36,428 bases of DNA from Chloroflexi bacterium HGW-Chloroflexi-2. Lineage in GTDB: Bacteria; Chloroflexota; Anaerolineae; Anaerolineales; Anaerolineaceae. The notes below the pieces were generated by a model that was not told where the DNA came from, did not search any database, and saw only the letters and a list, made by a program, of their open reading frames with translations. Of the stretch, positions 7,445 to 16,203 are shown in pieces. The position numbers were made by a program, and so were the translations under genes. Every line of letters starts with the position of its first letter. The stretch's first letter is position 1. The DNA is taken from the NCBI GenBank assembly GCA_002840735.1, contig PHBY01000025.1, positions 1 to 36,428 on the forward strand, given 5' to 3'.

Positions 7445-8680
7445 TTAATTTGATTCTACCAGAGTTTGGGGGTCTGTCGAGTCATAAGTTTGGTGGTGTA
7501 CAGCGTTTGGGGAGAGGAAGATGTATCCCATCCAGACCAGATAGAAGACGAAAATCCATTCCAGTGGAAACAGTGCACACCAACCGGCTTTAGAAGCGAA
7601 GAATCCCGCCCAGGAAATGAGAATGGCTGAGAACCACAAGAACAGCTTCGGGATGGTGGAAGTTGAGGGTGGGTTGGAGAAGATCCAGATCAGGAAAGGG
7701 ACGAGAAAGACGATTTGTTCGTAAGAGACCGTGCGCGGGTGTATGAAATAGGTCAGAAATCCAATGAATGCCAGGATTTTAAAGAAAGAAAACCTACCAA
7801 GCCACCATTTGCGTAGCATCCACACCAGCACTACAAACATCAGAATCGTAATGATGATGGAAAGCAGATTGGCAGTAGATTCGTTCAGGAAGAGCTGTAG
7901 AAAAATGGTGACATGCGGGATAGCTTGGTTCGAATCGACATATTTGAATAATTGCTGATACCACTCCACAGGCCATGAGGGTAACAGAATGAAGGAAAAA
8001 GCAATGAACACCAGAAAACTGATGATAAAGGATTGAATTAAGCGCCAGTGTTTGGAGCGCCAGGCAAATAGCAGGATAAAGAGGATAAAGAGAGCGCTGA
8101 ATTGGGGCTTGATGGTGCAGAATGCCAGCAATGCCCCGGAGAAAATGTCCCATTTGGGGATTGGATTCTCTGAATACAATAAAAATCCCAAGATAAATAC
8201 CAGCAGTGTGCCGATTAATACGGCATAATTTCCAAGGATCAAGCCAAAGCTGATCGGGTAAAGGCAGAAGGAAGAAATCAGTGCCCACCCTGGAATGCGT
8301 GCATAAGACAATAGAGGAAGAATTAAGAGCAAACTGAACAAAAATGAAATCCAGATCGACTGCGCCAATTTTAGAGGAATGAACGCAAGAGGATAGAATA
8401 GAAACAAGGCATAGGGAGGATAACTAAAAGTCAGCAAATTTTCACCGGGTTGTGCCACCCGGCCATATACCCCTAACTGGTTGGCAATTTCCACCTGTTC
8501 AGCGTATGGGCTTATATCATCAATAAAAAGTGCGCGGGATGCTGATTGAAAGACGTAGAAGTCATTACCAAAAACGTTTTCAGGTGTGGCAACAAAGATC
8601 CCGATGGAGAGAAGGGAGAAAAAGAGCAGGAAAAAAAGAAGGAAAATCAATGGCTTTGGAATGATTGTTTGTTTTGACAT
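7445..8680 (-). CDS. GT87-like polyprenol-linked sugar transferase (membrane)
   Basis: The 411-aa protein is hydrophobic, with roughly ten membrane helices. Typical marks of the DUF2029/GT87 family are seen: a short N-terminal helix followed by an extracytoplasmic loop with an acidic residue (FGNDFYVFQSA, Asp40), SYPPYALFLFYPL (86-98), GLILGNYAVLIG (146-157) and AFCTIKPQFSAL (187-197). Known GT87 members transfer mannose from polyprenyl-phosphate-mannose outside the membrane; the sugar here is inferred only as lipid-linked. It lies upstream of clpC on the same strand (103-base spacer) and divergent from the glycosylation genes that begin at 8880. The ATG at 8680 is used. Functional linkage to clpC seems unlikely. 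Confidence 0.8.
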   Translation of the reverse strand: MSKQTIIPKPLIFLLFFLLFFSLLSIGIFVATPENVFGNDFYVFQSASRALFIDDISPYAEQVEIANQLGVYGRVAQPGENLLTFSYPPYALFLFYPLAFIPLKLAQSIWISFLFSLLLILPLLSYARIPGWALISSFCLYPISFGLILGNYAVLIGTLLVFILGFLLYSENPIPKWDIFSGALLAFCTIKPQFSALFILFILLFAWRSKHWRLIQSFIISFLVFIAFSFILLPSWPVEWYQQLFKYVDSNQAIPHVTIFLQLFLNESTANLLSIIITILMFVVLVWMLRKWWLGRFSFFKILAFIGFLTYFIHPRTVSYEQIVFLVPFLIWIFSNPPSTSTIPKLFLWFSAILISWAGFFASKAGWCALFPLEWIFVFYLVWMGYIFLSPNAVHHQTYDSTDPQTLVESN

Positions 8681-8879
8681 ATTGCTATAATAGGAGAATG
8701 ATTGATAAATGGGGTGAAGAACATTACATCAATTATAGCTTCCAAAATGAATATGGTGAGATAGGGGAAAATGTGGTTTTTGATATATCATTATATAAGA
8801 TTAAATAATTCGAAAATCTATCAGATTCTTATTCCAGAATGATAATTATTTTCTAAATTTGATAACAGAAGATATTAGC

Positions 8880-10325
8880 ATGAAAAACGATATAGTACAT
8901 AAATTCTTTACTCTAATTAATTCTTTGTTTCAAACAAAAGATTTACCGACAACGAAACTCCTTGAAAAAATTCTATTAATCATTTTATATATATTTGGAA
9001 TTTTATTATGGCTTCGATTTCTGGATTATGGTCAAATACGGGAAGATCGTATTGATTGGGCTGATATCACCTTTCCAAGGTTGCAGGTACTACAACAGGC
9101 CATGCAACAGGGAGAAATCCCTTTATATGTTGCCCAGGAAAAAGGTTTGAAAGGTGAGACCAATTTCTTTCTTTCGGTTCCTGATCAGATCTTGTCACCA
9201 GATATTCTGCTCTTAAGGTTTTTAGAACTAGACCAGTTCATCGTCATCCATATTTTAATTTTTTATTCCATTGGTTATTGGGGGCTTTTGTTATTTAGAA
9301 ATAAATATTCACTCTCAATCATCGCGTTTATCCCCCTATTTTTATTATTTAACTTCAATGGTCATATTGTATCGCATTTATCCGTTGGGCATCTCACCTG
9401 GTCAAGCTATTTTCTCCTGAGTTTCTTTTTCCTTTATGTTTTTGAATTATTTGCAGAAAAGTCTCTGGATTGGAAATGGGTGGTAAAAATTGCGGTATTA
9501 CAATTCTTCATATTTCTATCAGGAGGATACCATTTCTTCTTCTGGATCATGCTCTTCCTGACCATTCTACTTTTATTTCATAAAACCAACAGAAAAATCA
9601 TTTTATTGTCGATTATCTTTTCATTTTTAATCAGCATGTTCCGAATATTGCCTGCTGCGTTGCTATCAAGACACCTGAAACTTGAATTTATGTTTGGATT
9701 TCCGACAGTAGAAAGATTATTGCAGGGGTTGTATAAAGCTTATTACCCTACCGAATTGGTATTAGATCTGGCATATTGGGAATATAATTTTTATCTTGGC
9801 ATATTGGGCATGCTTTTTGTTACTTATTTCGGTTTTGTTTATTTTAAACAACAGAGGAAGAACGAAATATTCAAGTTGATCATACCCGCAGCTGTCATGT
9901 TGGTGCTTTCGCTGGGAAATATTTATAAACCTTTTTTTGATACCGGCTTGCCTTTCTTCTCCGGCGAACGTGTGTCATCCAGGTTCATAATTATGACGCT
10001 ACTACTATTGATTTTTGTTTCGGCTATTCAATTGCAGACGTATTTAAACGCAGTGTCTAACAACTATATAAAATGGGGCATCGTCATGGGTATTTTCCTG
10101 ATGGCGAATGATCTGATTATGCACCTCTCGCAATGGGGGATAGAAAAAATAATCATCGCCTCCCCGGTAGCAGAGAATTACGTGCCATTGTCATTAGGTG
10201 TAGGATATAACCAGAGTTACCAAAATTTGCTGATCATAGGAGCTGTGATCTCGATCGCTACTTCTGTTTTTCTTTGCGTAAAATTGAAACTTAATACGAA
10301 AAGCAGGTCGATTGATACAGCATAA
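8880..10325 (+). CDS. Polytopic membrane protein, GT-C glycosyltransferase-like
   Basis: The ATG at 8880 gives 481 aa; an in-frame TTG at 8859 is less likely. The protein has about 11-12 hydrophobic helices. The first long extracytoplasmic loop contains REDRIDWADITFPR, an acidic motif in the place where GT-C enzymes keep their catalytic Asp/Glu, followed by QQAMQQGEIPLY (cf. 'G..P.Y' motifs of the fold). Further marks are GHIVSHLSVGHLTWSSYF and a late FSGERVSSRFIIM. I cannot assign it to a named family. It is the first of six same-strand genes encoding membrane glycosyltransferase-like proteins or their relatives, and overlaps no neighbour: the next gene starts 13 bases downstream. Role in surface glycan assembly is inferred from context and fold. 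Confidence 0.7.
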   Translation: MKNDIVHKFFTLINSLFQTKDLPTTKLLEKILLIILYIFGILLWLRFLDYGQIREDRIDWADITFPRLQVLQQAMQQGEIPLYVAQEKGLKGETNFFLSVPDQILSPDILLLRFLELDQFIVIHILIFYSIGYWGLLLFRNKYSLSIIAFIPLFLLFNFNGHIVSHLSVGHLTWSSYFLLSFFFLYVFELFAEKSLDWKWVVKIAVLQFFIFLSGGYHFFFWIMLFLTILLLFHKTNRKIILLSIIFSFLISMFRILPAALLSRHLKLEFMFGFPTVERLLQGLYKAYYPTELVLDLAYWEYNFYLGILGMLFVTYFGFVYFKQQRKNEIFKLIIPAAVMLVLSLGNIYKPFFDTGLPFFSGERVSSRFIIMTLLLLIFVSAIQLQTYLNAVSNNYIKWGIVMGIFLMANDLIMHLSQWGIEKIIIASPVAENYVPLSLGVGYNQSYQNLLIIGAVISIATSVFLCVKLKLNTKSRSIDTA

Positions 10326-10338
10326 GCCTGAAGCATCC

Positions 10339-11454
10339 ATGTTAAAAAGATTTTTAATTTCCCTTAAAACGATTCAACCCTGGATGATGATTCTCTTACT
10401 TGCTGGTGGGTACAGTATTTTTACGCTGATTCAACATGATTGGGATCCAATGGCTTTTGTTGTGATTGGAAAACAATTTGACCCAAACCAGGGCATTACT
10501 GAAATGGGATATGATGGCCAATTTGCTTATCAGATAGCCAAAGATCCCGCCAATGCCGCCCCGTATCTGGATGAGCCAGCTTATCGGTATCAACGCATAC
10601 TTTATCCGATCCTGGCCCATTTACTGGCGATTGGAAATATTGAAGTAATCCCCTGGATGTTAATTCTGATCAATATTGTCAGCCTGGTTCTGGGGACGTT
10701 GGCTACTGAAAAAATATTACAAAACCACGGTCATTCCCGGTGGTACGCATTAGCTTATGGAGCTTTTGCGGGATTATTGCTTTCGCTTAGATTAAATCTC
10801 ACAGAACCGCTGGCTTTCGCCCTTGTGCAATGGGGCATCCTGTTCTTTGATCGCGGATATCTGTGGCGTAGTTTACCTTTTTTTGCTCTGGCTGCTCTGA
10901 CGCGTGAATTGACATTGTTTTTTGCAGCCGCCTGTGTGTTCACCTTGTGGGCTGACAAACGCTATCGTAGAGGCTTAGTCTGGGGGCTGGGAGTAGGGTT
11001 TCCTTTTGGATTATGGCAAATCTTTCTGCGTTTATGGTTGGGAGAATGGGGGGTTAATTCAGGCGGAGCAAGAGCTTCTTCCTTCGAACTCATTCCTTTT
11101 CGCGGGTGGTGGGGCTATCCGCATACTGAGCCGAGTATATTCTTTCTTCTTTCGATTTTCATTTTGCTTGTTGCGCTCATCCCGGCAATGGCAGGATTGA
11201 TTGTCAGCTTAAATGCACTGTGGAAAGGTCATCATAATTTGGGTGTTTGGACCCTGCTTTTTAATGCGATCATATTCCCGTTTTTACCCACATCAAACGT
11301 GTTGAATCTGCCCGGATTGTTGAGGATCACAATCGGTCTGGTTGTCGCGGTGCTTAATTATGGCGCGATTCATTCTTCTCGCAGAGCGCTGTTGTATAGC
11401 CAGCTCTGGTTGGTATTACTGATATTTGGGGAAGGACTGATTGCAATTTATTGA
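10339..11454 (+). CDS. Polytopic membrane protein, GT-C-like (YDGQF type)
   Basis: The ATG at 10339 follows the previous stop by 13 bases and gives 371 aa; the in-frame TTG at 10312 would overlap the upstream gene. After the first helix the sequence has MGYDGQFAYQIAKDP, then EPAYRYQRILYPILAHLLA. This YDGQF...RYQRILYP signature is typical of a bacterial family linked to cell-surface glycopolymer formation, although its chemistry is, to my knowledge, not established. About nine more helices follow, with ALTRELTLFFAAA in a central loop-helix region. Its position directly between GT-C-like genes supports a function in the same pathway. Sugar and acceptor are unknown. Confidence 0.75.
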   Translation: MLKRFLISLKTIQPWMMILLLAGGYSIFTLIQHDWDPMAFVVIGKQFDPNQGITEMGYDGQFAYQIAKDPANAAPYLDEPAYRYQRILYPILAHLLAIGNIEVIPWMLILINIVSLVLGTLATEKILQNHGHSRWYALAYGAFAGLLLSLRLNLTEPLAFALVQWGILFFDRGYLWRSLPFFALAALTRELTLFFAAACVFTLWADKRYRRGLVWGLGVGFPFGLWQIFLRLWLGEWGVNSGGARASSFELIPFRGWWGYPHTEPSIFFLLSIFILLVALIPAMAGLIVSLNALWKGHHNLGVWTLLFNAIIFPFLPTSNVLNLPGLLRITIGLVVAVLNYGAIHSSRRALLYSQLWLVLLIFGEGLIAIY

Positions 11455-11475
11455 CAATTTGAGGTGAAATATAAT
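11451..11475 (+). promoter_or_regulatory. Consensus -35 and -10 words with short spacing
   Basis: TTGACA (11451-11456, overlapping the stop of the upstream gene) and TATAAT (11470-11475) both match consensus perfectly, but the 13-base spacer is too short for a normal sigma-70 promoter. It may be fortuitous, or the -10 may be the weaker TATTAA at 11476-11481 (19-base spacer). It would drive the three tandem PIG-V-like genes. Confidence 0.3.
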
Positions 11476-11517
11476 TATTAAATCAGGGATTTGCTGGATA
11501 ATCATGATCATCCATAC

Positions 11518-12744
11518 ATGCGAATAAAACCTTTTATGATTAAAAAAAATGTAAAATTTCAGGAATGGACGAACTCCGTTTATGCGAGAGCATTGTTTTA
11601 TGCGCTGTTAGCATTTCTGGGCTTACGAATATTTACCAGTCTGGTTTTACTCATCGGAGTGATTCAACCTGCGAACGTTTACCCAACACTGGATATAACC
11701 CGAAACACCCTGTTTACTCTGGAACAGGAATCTGGTTTTTCAAAACTGTTTCTGGCACCCTGGTATCGCTGGGATACAGTGCATTATCTTGAAATTGCTG
11801 ATTTTGGATATGATTTTGATCCTGTTAATACGATCTGGCCGCCCCTGTATCCGTTTCTGATCAAAACAATGAAATTGCTTTTTCAACCTTCCCTGGTGGC
11901 TGGAATACAGGTATCCAATATATTTTTTGTTGTTGGTTTATTCCTGACTTATGTGTTAACTGCTGAAATTGTCAATGAAAAGACAGCAAGAAATACACTG
12001 TTAATTCTGGTATGTTTCCCCATGTCTTTTTATTTTATCGCTGCATATTCCGAATCGTTATTTCTGGTTTTTACAGCAGCTGTTTTTTTATTGATCAACA
12101 GAAAAAAATGGTTATGGGCAGGAATTGTGAGCGCCCTGGCATCTTTGACAAGGGTACAGGGGGTCATTTTAATCATCCCGATCCTTGTAGCATTAATTCA
12201 GCAATATGATAAAGATCGCAATCTGAAATATCTGCTTGTGAACGCTTTATCCTGTGTGTACGCACCCTTTGCATATGGACTTTATAGCCTGTATGTATTT
12301 TTTGGATTAAGAGCTGATTGGCCCTGGAACACCTTATCCTCCTACTGGCTTCAACGCTTTAGCCTGCCCTGGGAAGGTTTTTACTATACATTTTTATCCA
12401 TCTTAGGAAAAAACATACACCCTGATTACTCTCCTTTATTGGTAAAAATCTTAAACATAATCCTGCCTTTGTTCTCGATGTATATTCTGATTGCCATCCG
12501 GAAGAAGATTCCACTTTCATACTCCATTTACAGCTGGATCATGCTCATTCTGGTGGTTGGGAAGATTGACTATAATAATACATTGGTCAGCACTGCCAGA
12601 TATTTATTGACCATTATTCCCGTTTTTATGGGGATGGCGATCATTCTTAACCATAAATATTTAAGAATGGCTTACTTTTCGATTGGTATCATGCTGCAAA
12701 CCATCTTGATTATCTTTTTTTACTGGTGGTTTTGGGTGGCGTAA
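11518..12744 (+). CDS. PIG-V-like mannosyltransferase, tandem copy 1
   Basis: This polytopic protein belongs to the GT-C fold, PIG-V/GT76-like. The ATG at 11518 (408 aa) makes its N-terminus match the length of copy 2; TTG at 11491 and ATG at 11536 are alternatives. After helix 1 (LRIFTSLVLLIGV) the outer loop carries APWYRWDTVHYLEIADFGYD (RWDxxHY at residues 84-90) and IWPPLYPFLIK, the family's catalytic-loop motifs. Later come SFYFIAAYSESLFLVFTAAV and SLTRVQGVILIIPI, and an Arg-Tyr pair (STARYLLTI) in the last third. The end is YWWFWVA. The enzyme would transfer a sugar, by analogy mannose, from a polyprenyl-phosphate carrier on the outer face of the membrane. It retains the histidine of RWDxxHY, unlike copies 2 and 3. 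Confidence 0.85.
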   Translation: MRIKPFMIKKNVKFQEWTNSVYARALFYALLAFLGLRIFTSLVLLIGVIQPANVYPTLDITRNTLFTLEQESGFSKLFLAPWYRWDTVHYLEIADFGYDFDPVNTIWPPLYPFLIKTMKLLFQPSLVAGIQVSNIFFVVGLFLTYVLTAEIVNEKTARNTLLILVCFPMSFYFIAAYSESLFLVFTAAVFLLINRKKWLWAGIVSALASLTRVQGVILIIPILVALIQQYDKDRNLKYLLVNALSCVYAPFAYGLYSLYVFFGLRADWPWNTLSSYWLQRFSLPWEGFYYTFLSILGKNIHPDYSPLLVKILNIILPLFSMYILIAIRKKIPLSYSIYSWIMLILVVGKIDYNNTLVSTARYLLTIIPVFMGMAIILNHKYLRMAYFSIGIMLQTILIIFFYWWFWVA

Positions 12745-12789
12745 AATCCATTATTGATAGGCTCAAAAATTCAAAATATCGACTGAACT

Positions 12790-14013
12790 ATGATAAAAAA
12801 CTTGATCATTAATTGCAGGGAAAAATACAATACTTATTATAAGAATGTATATTTTCGTGCAATTGTTATATCGCTGATTGCTTTTTTTTGCTTAAGGATA
12901 TTTACCAGTTCGGTTCTAATAATAGAAAATTTTTTACCAGGACCGTCATCGCCTTACTCCGGTATTACTCAGGAGACTTTATCTGGTTTAGAGCAGCAAA
13001 GTGTATATTCACGTCTGTTTGTAGCTCCCTGGTATCGTTGGGATACTGCCCGCTATCTGGAAATCGCGGATTTTGGGTATGATTTCAACCTCATCAATAC
13101 GGTCTGGCCACCACTTTATCCATTCTTAATCAAAATATTCAGTTTTGTATTTCAACCTTCCACTTTTGCAGCAATTCTGGTCGCTAATATTTTTTTTATT
13201 GCAGGGTTATTCTTAACTTTTTTAATTACAAAATCTCTCTTTAATGAAGACACAGCCAAACAGACAATATTCTTCATGTCGATTTTTCCAACTTCTTTTT
13301 ACTTTCTGGCTGGATATTCCGAGTCAATCTTTTTAACACTATCGGTTGGCGTGTTTTTATTGATCGGAAAGAAAAAATGGTTGTGGGCTGGTTTATTGAG
13401 TGCGCTGGCAGCGCTCACCCGGGTGCAGGGCATCATCCTGGTTGTACCCATTTTTATTGAGTTGATCAGGGATTATTATAAGGATAAGAATCTAAAACAA
13501 CTAATCATCCATTCCTTTTCCTGTGTGTACGCTCCATTTGCCTATGGGCTTTTCAGTCTCTATGTTTTCTTTGGGCTGAGAGTGGACTGGCCCTGGAATA
13601 TGTTATCGACGTATTGGGACCAGCATTTCGGATTACCCTGGGAAGGTATTTACTTTACTTTATTATCCATTTTGGGAAAAAATATTCATATTGATTACAC
13701 ACCTAACCTGGTAAAAATAGTGAACATATTGTTATCTTTGTTCTCAATTTATATCCTGATCGCTATCCGGAAGAAGATTCCACTCTCGTTATCGATTTAT
13801 AGCTGGACCATGCTCATATTGGTGATGGGAAAAATTGACTACAATAACACATTGATCAGCACAGCCAGGTATTTGTTGACCATTTTCCCCATTTTTATGG
13901 GGATGTCCATGGTACTAAAAAATAGAATAATAAAAACGGTTTATTTTTCGATTAGCATGTTGCTGCAAACGATTTTATTGATCTTTTTTTTCTGGTTTGT
14001 GTGGGTTGCGTAA
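12790..14013 (+). CDS. PIG-V-like mannosyltransferase, tandem copy 2
   Basis: This 407-aa paralogue is clearly homologous to copies 1 and 3 over its full length, and closest to copy 3 in DNA (for example the leader cgactgaactatg at 12780-12792 and a long stretch around 13390-13465). The catalytic-loop motif reads PWYRWDTARYLEIADFGYDF (RWDTARY at 83-89), so the Asp is kept but the usual His is replaced by Arg. VWPPLYPFLIKIF, GYSESIFLTLSVG, ALTRVQGIILVVPI and STARYLLTIFPIF follow, and the C-terminus FWFVWVA matches its paralogues. The ribosome site is weak. It lies 45 bases after copy 1 and 60 bases before copy 3, so the three are probably co-transcribed. Confidence 0.85.
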   Translation: MIKNLIINCREKYNTYYKNVYFRAIVISLIAFFCLRIFTSSVLIIENFLPGPSSPYSGITQETLSGLEQQSVYSRLFVAPWYRWDTARYLEIADFGYDFNLINTVWPPLYPFLIKIFSFVFQPSTFAAILVANIFFIAGLFLTFLITKSLFNEDTAKQTIFFMSIFPTSFYFLAGYSESIFLTLSVGVFLLIGKKKWLWAGLLSALAALTRVQGIILVVPIFIELIRDYYKDKNLKQLIIHSFSCVYAPFAYGLFSLYVFFGLRVDWPWNMLSTYWDQHFGLPWEGIYFTLLSILGKNIHIDYTPNLVKIVNILLSLFSIYILIAIRKKIPLSLSIYSWTMLILVMGKIDYNNTLISTARYLLTIFPIFMGMSMVLKNRIIKTVYFSISMLLQTILLIFFFWFVWVA

Positions 14014-14073
14014 TAAAATGATTGTATCAATTGTTATTCCCGGTTTGCAAAAAACATCAATAAGGCTGAATAA

Positions 14074-15324
14074 ATGGAAGACTTTCCAACGACACGACTG
14101 AACTATGGCAAAAGAATAATTAAAAATTTCATAGAAAAATACAATACATATTATAAGAATGTATATTTCCGCGCAATTGTTTTATCGCTGATTGCCTTTC
14201 TTTGTTTAAGGATTTTTACAAGTTCGGTATTATTAATCGATCTAATCCTGCCAAGTCCCGAACCACCCTATTCTGAAGTTACACAGGAGATTTTAACTGA
14301 CCTGGAACAGCAAAGTGGTTTTACACGCTTATTTCTCGCTCCCTGGTATCGCTGGGACACAGCCCGCTATCTGGAAATAGCTGATTTTGGCTATGATTTC
14401 AACTTCATCAATACAGTCTGGCCGCCTCTTTATCCTTTCTTAATTAAAATTTTCAGTTTCATATTTCAACCTTCTATTCTGGCTGCAATAATCGTGTCGA
14501 ATATCTTTTTTGTAGGAGGTTTATTTCTTACATACTTATTGACAAAAGACATTTTTGATGAAGAAGTAGCAAAAAAGTCCATATTTTTTATTTCAGTATT
14601 TCCAACCTCATTTTATTTTGTGGCTGGATACTCAGAATCGATCTTTGTGGCTTTGACTGCTGGCGTATTCATATTGTTGAGAAAGAAAAAGTGGTTGTGG
14701 GCAGGATTATTGAGCACGCTGGCAGCTCTCACACGGGTGCAGGGCATCATCCTGGTGGTACCCATTTTTATTGAGCTGCTGACGGACTTCTTTAAAAACA
14801 AGAATCTAAGACAATTGTTGATTAATTCAATTTCAATTGTGTATGCACCCTTCGCTTATGGGCTATATAGTCTTTATGTTTATTTTGGATTAAGAGTTGA
14901 TTGGCCATGGACCATGCTATCTACTTACTGGGATCAACACTTTGGACTACCATGGGAAGGTTTGGTTGGTACAGTGACCTCCTTATTTATTAAGGAAGAA
15001 ATTCTAATCACGCCTCCGTTAATGAAAATAGTCAATATTCTACTTCCTGTTCTGACCATCTATCTATTAATTCGATTGAGGAAGAGAATTCCATTATCGA
15101 TTTCTGTATATAGCTGGTTGATGTTATTACTGATACTGGGGAAAATTGATCAGAACAATATGTTGGTCAGCACCATACGATATCTTTTGGTAATTTTTCC
15201 TATATATTGGGGGTTGGTTTTTATGATCAGGGGTAGGTTATTAAAAATCGCATATTTTACTATATGTTTACTTTTGCAAATCATCCAGATGATTTATTTT
15301 TATTGGTGGGTTTGGGTAGCTTAA
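14074..15324 (+). CDS. PIG-V-like mannosyltransferase, tandem copy 3
   Basis: This 416-aa protein has the same architecture as copies 1 and 2, with APWYRWDTARYLEIADFGYD (RWDTARY at 93-99), VWPPLYPFLIKIF, GYSESIFVALTAGVF, LTRVQGIILVVPIF and STIRYLLVIFPI, ending YWWVWVA. It uses an ATG at 14074 with AAGG eight bases upstream. The ATG homologous to the copy 2 start (in cgactgaactatg, 14095-14107) is out of frame here, so this copy has acquired a new start about ten residues upstream. It shares the His-to-Arg change with copy 2. It ends 10 bases before the stop of the convergent GT2 gene, with no room for separate terminators. Confidence 0.85.
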   Translation: MEDFPTTRLNYGKRIIKNFIEKYNTYYKNVYFRAIVLSLIAFLCLRIFTSSVLLIDLILPSPEPPYSEVTQEILTDLEQQSGFTRLFLAPWYRWDTARYLEIADFGYDFNFINTVWPPLYPFLIKIFSFIFQPSILAAIIVSNIFFVGGLFLTYLLTKDIFDEEVAKKSIFFISVFPTSFYFVAGYSESIFVALTAGVFILLRKKKWLWAGLLSTLAALTRVQGIILVVPIFIELLTDFFKNKNLRQLLINSISIVYAPFAYGLYSLYVYFGLRVDWPWTMLSTYWDQHFGLPWEGLVGTVTSLFIKEEILITPPLMKIVNILLPVLTIYLLIRLRKRIPLSISVYSWLMLLLILGKIDQNNMLVSTIRYLLVIFPIYWGLVFMIRGRLLKIAYFTICLLLQIIQMIYFYWWVWVA

Positions 15325-15334
15325 ATAGTGATTG

Positions 15335-16078
15335 TCAATTTGATTGGTTTTTCGGCAGGAAGCTTTTAACTTTCATTAATCCTTTGTTGTGTAATTCATA
15401 TTTTAATAACACCCATAAAACACCAAAACCATACACTACACTTCTTTGAAAATTGATAGAAGAGGCTTCGGGAAAATATCGTGTTTCAATGGGTACTTCC
15501 TGAAAAAAGAGATTGTTTGCCATTCCCTGTGCAATAATTTCCGTGTCAAATACGAAATCATCGCTGTTTTCTTCAAATCGAATCATTTCGAGATATTTTT
15601 TGGAATAGGCACGAAATCCTGAATGGATTTCGGTTAAATAGCGTTTAAAAATGATATTGGCGAATGCGGTTAATAAAATATTGGCATAATATTTATATTT
15701 CGGCATACCGTTTTCCAGTGGTCTGCCGCCTAACATTCTGGATCCAAAAGCCGCATCTGCAACTCCATCAATGATGGGTGTAATTAAATGGGGTATCACG
15801 CTGGCATCATATTGATGGTCTGGATGCACCATCACAACAATATCAGCGTCCATTTCCAATGCGTTTTTATAACAGGTTTTTTGATTTCCTCCGTACCCAC
15901 GGTTTTCTGTATGCTGGATAACTCGGAGACCTAATGATTTTGCGATTTCTACTGTATTATCGGTAGATGCGTCATCAACCAGGATAATGTTCTCATGAAA
16001 TTCTTTTGGGATTTCATGTAATGTGCGTGTTAACGTTTTTTCAGCATTGTATGCTGGTAATACAATAAAAATCTTCAT
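15335..16078 (-). CDS. GT2 family polyprenyl-phosphate sugar synthase (DPM1-like)
   Basis: This 247-aa cytoplasmic GT-A enzyme resembles dolichyl/polyprenyl-phosphate mannose or glucose synthases. It has VLPAYNAEKTL (6-16), the nucleotide-binding VDDASTDNT (34-42), ENRGYGGNQKT (58-68), the acidic metal site MVHPDHQYD (83-91), GSRMLGG (112-118), the EIHSGFRAYS motif (150-159) and FDTEI (177-181). There is no membrane domain beyond one weakly hydrophobic C-terminal stretch, so it is of the short DPM1 type. It would charge the lipid carrier used by the GT-C proteins around it. It ends 10 bases from the stop of the convergent PIG-V-like copy 3 and follows the GT-C gene 16204-17451 on the same strand by 125 bases. 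Sugar specificity cannot be deduced. Confidence 0.88.
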   Translation of the reverse strand: MKIFIVLPAYNAEKTLTRTLHEIPKEFHENIILVDDASTDNTVEIAKSLGLRVIQHTENRGYGGNQKTCYKNALEMDADIVVMVHPDHQYDASVIPHLITPIIDGVADAAFGSRMLGGRPLENGMPKYKYYANILLTAFANIIFKRYLTEIHSGFRAYSKKYLEMIRFEENSDDFVFDTEIIAQGMANNLFFQEVPIETRYFPEASSINFQRSVVYGFGVLWVLLKYELHNKGLMKVKSFLPKNQSN

Positions 16079-16203
16079 AAATTACTCAATTTGTGGACAA
16101 TATAAATAAGGATTTCTTGGTTTTTAAAAGGGTTTGGTATATTCAGTCTATTGGTTAATTATATGGAGATTTTTCGAAAAGAACTTTGTTAATTGCCTTT
16201 ATC

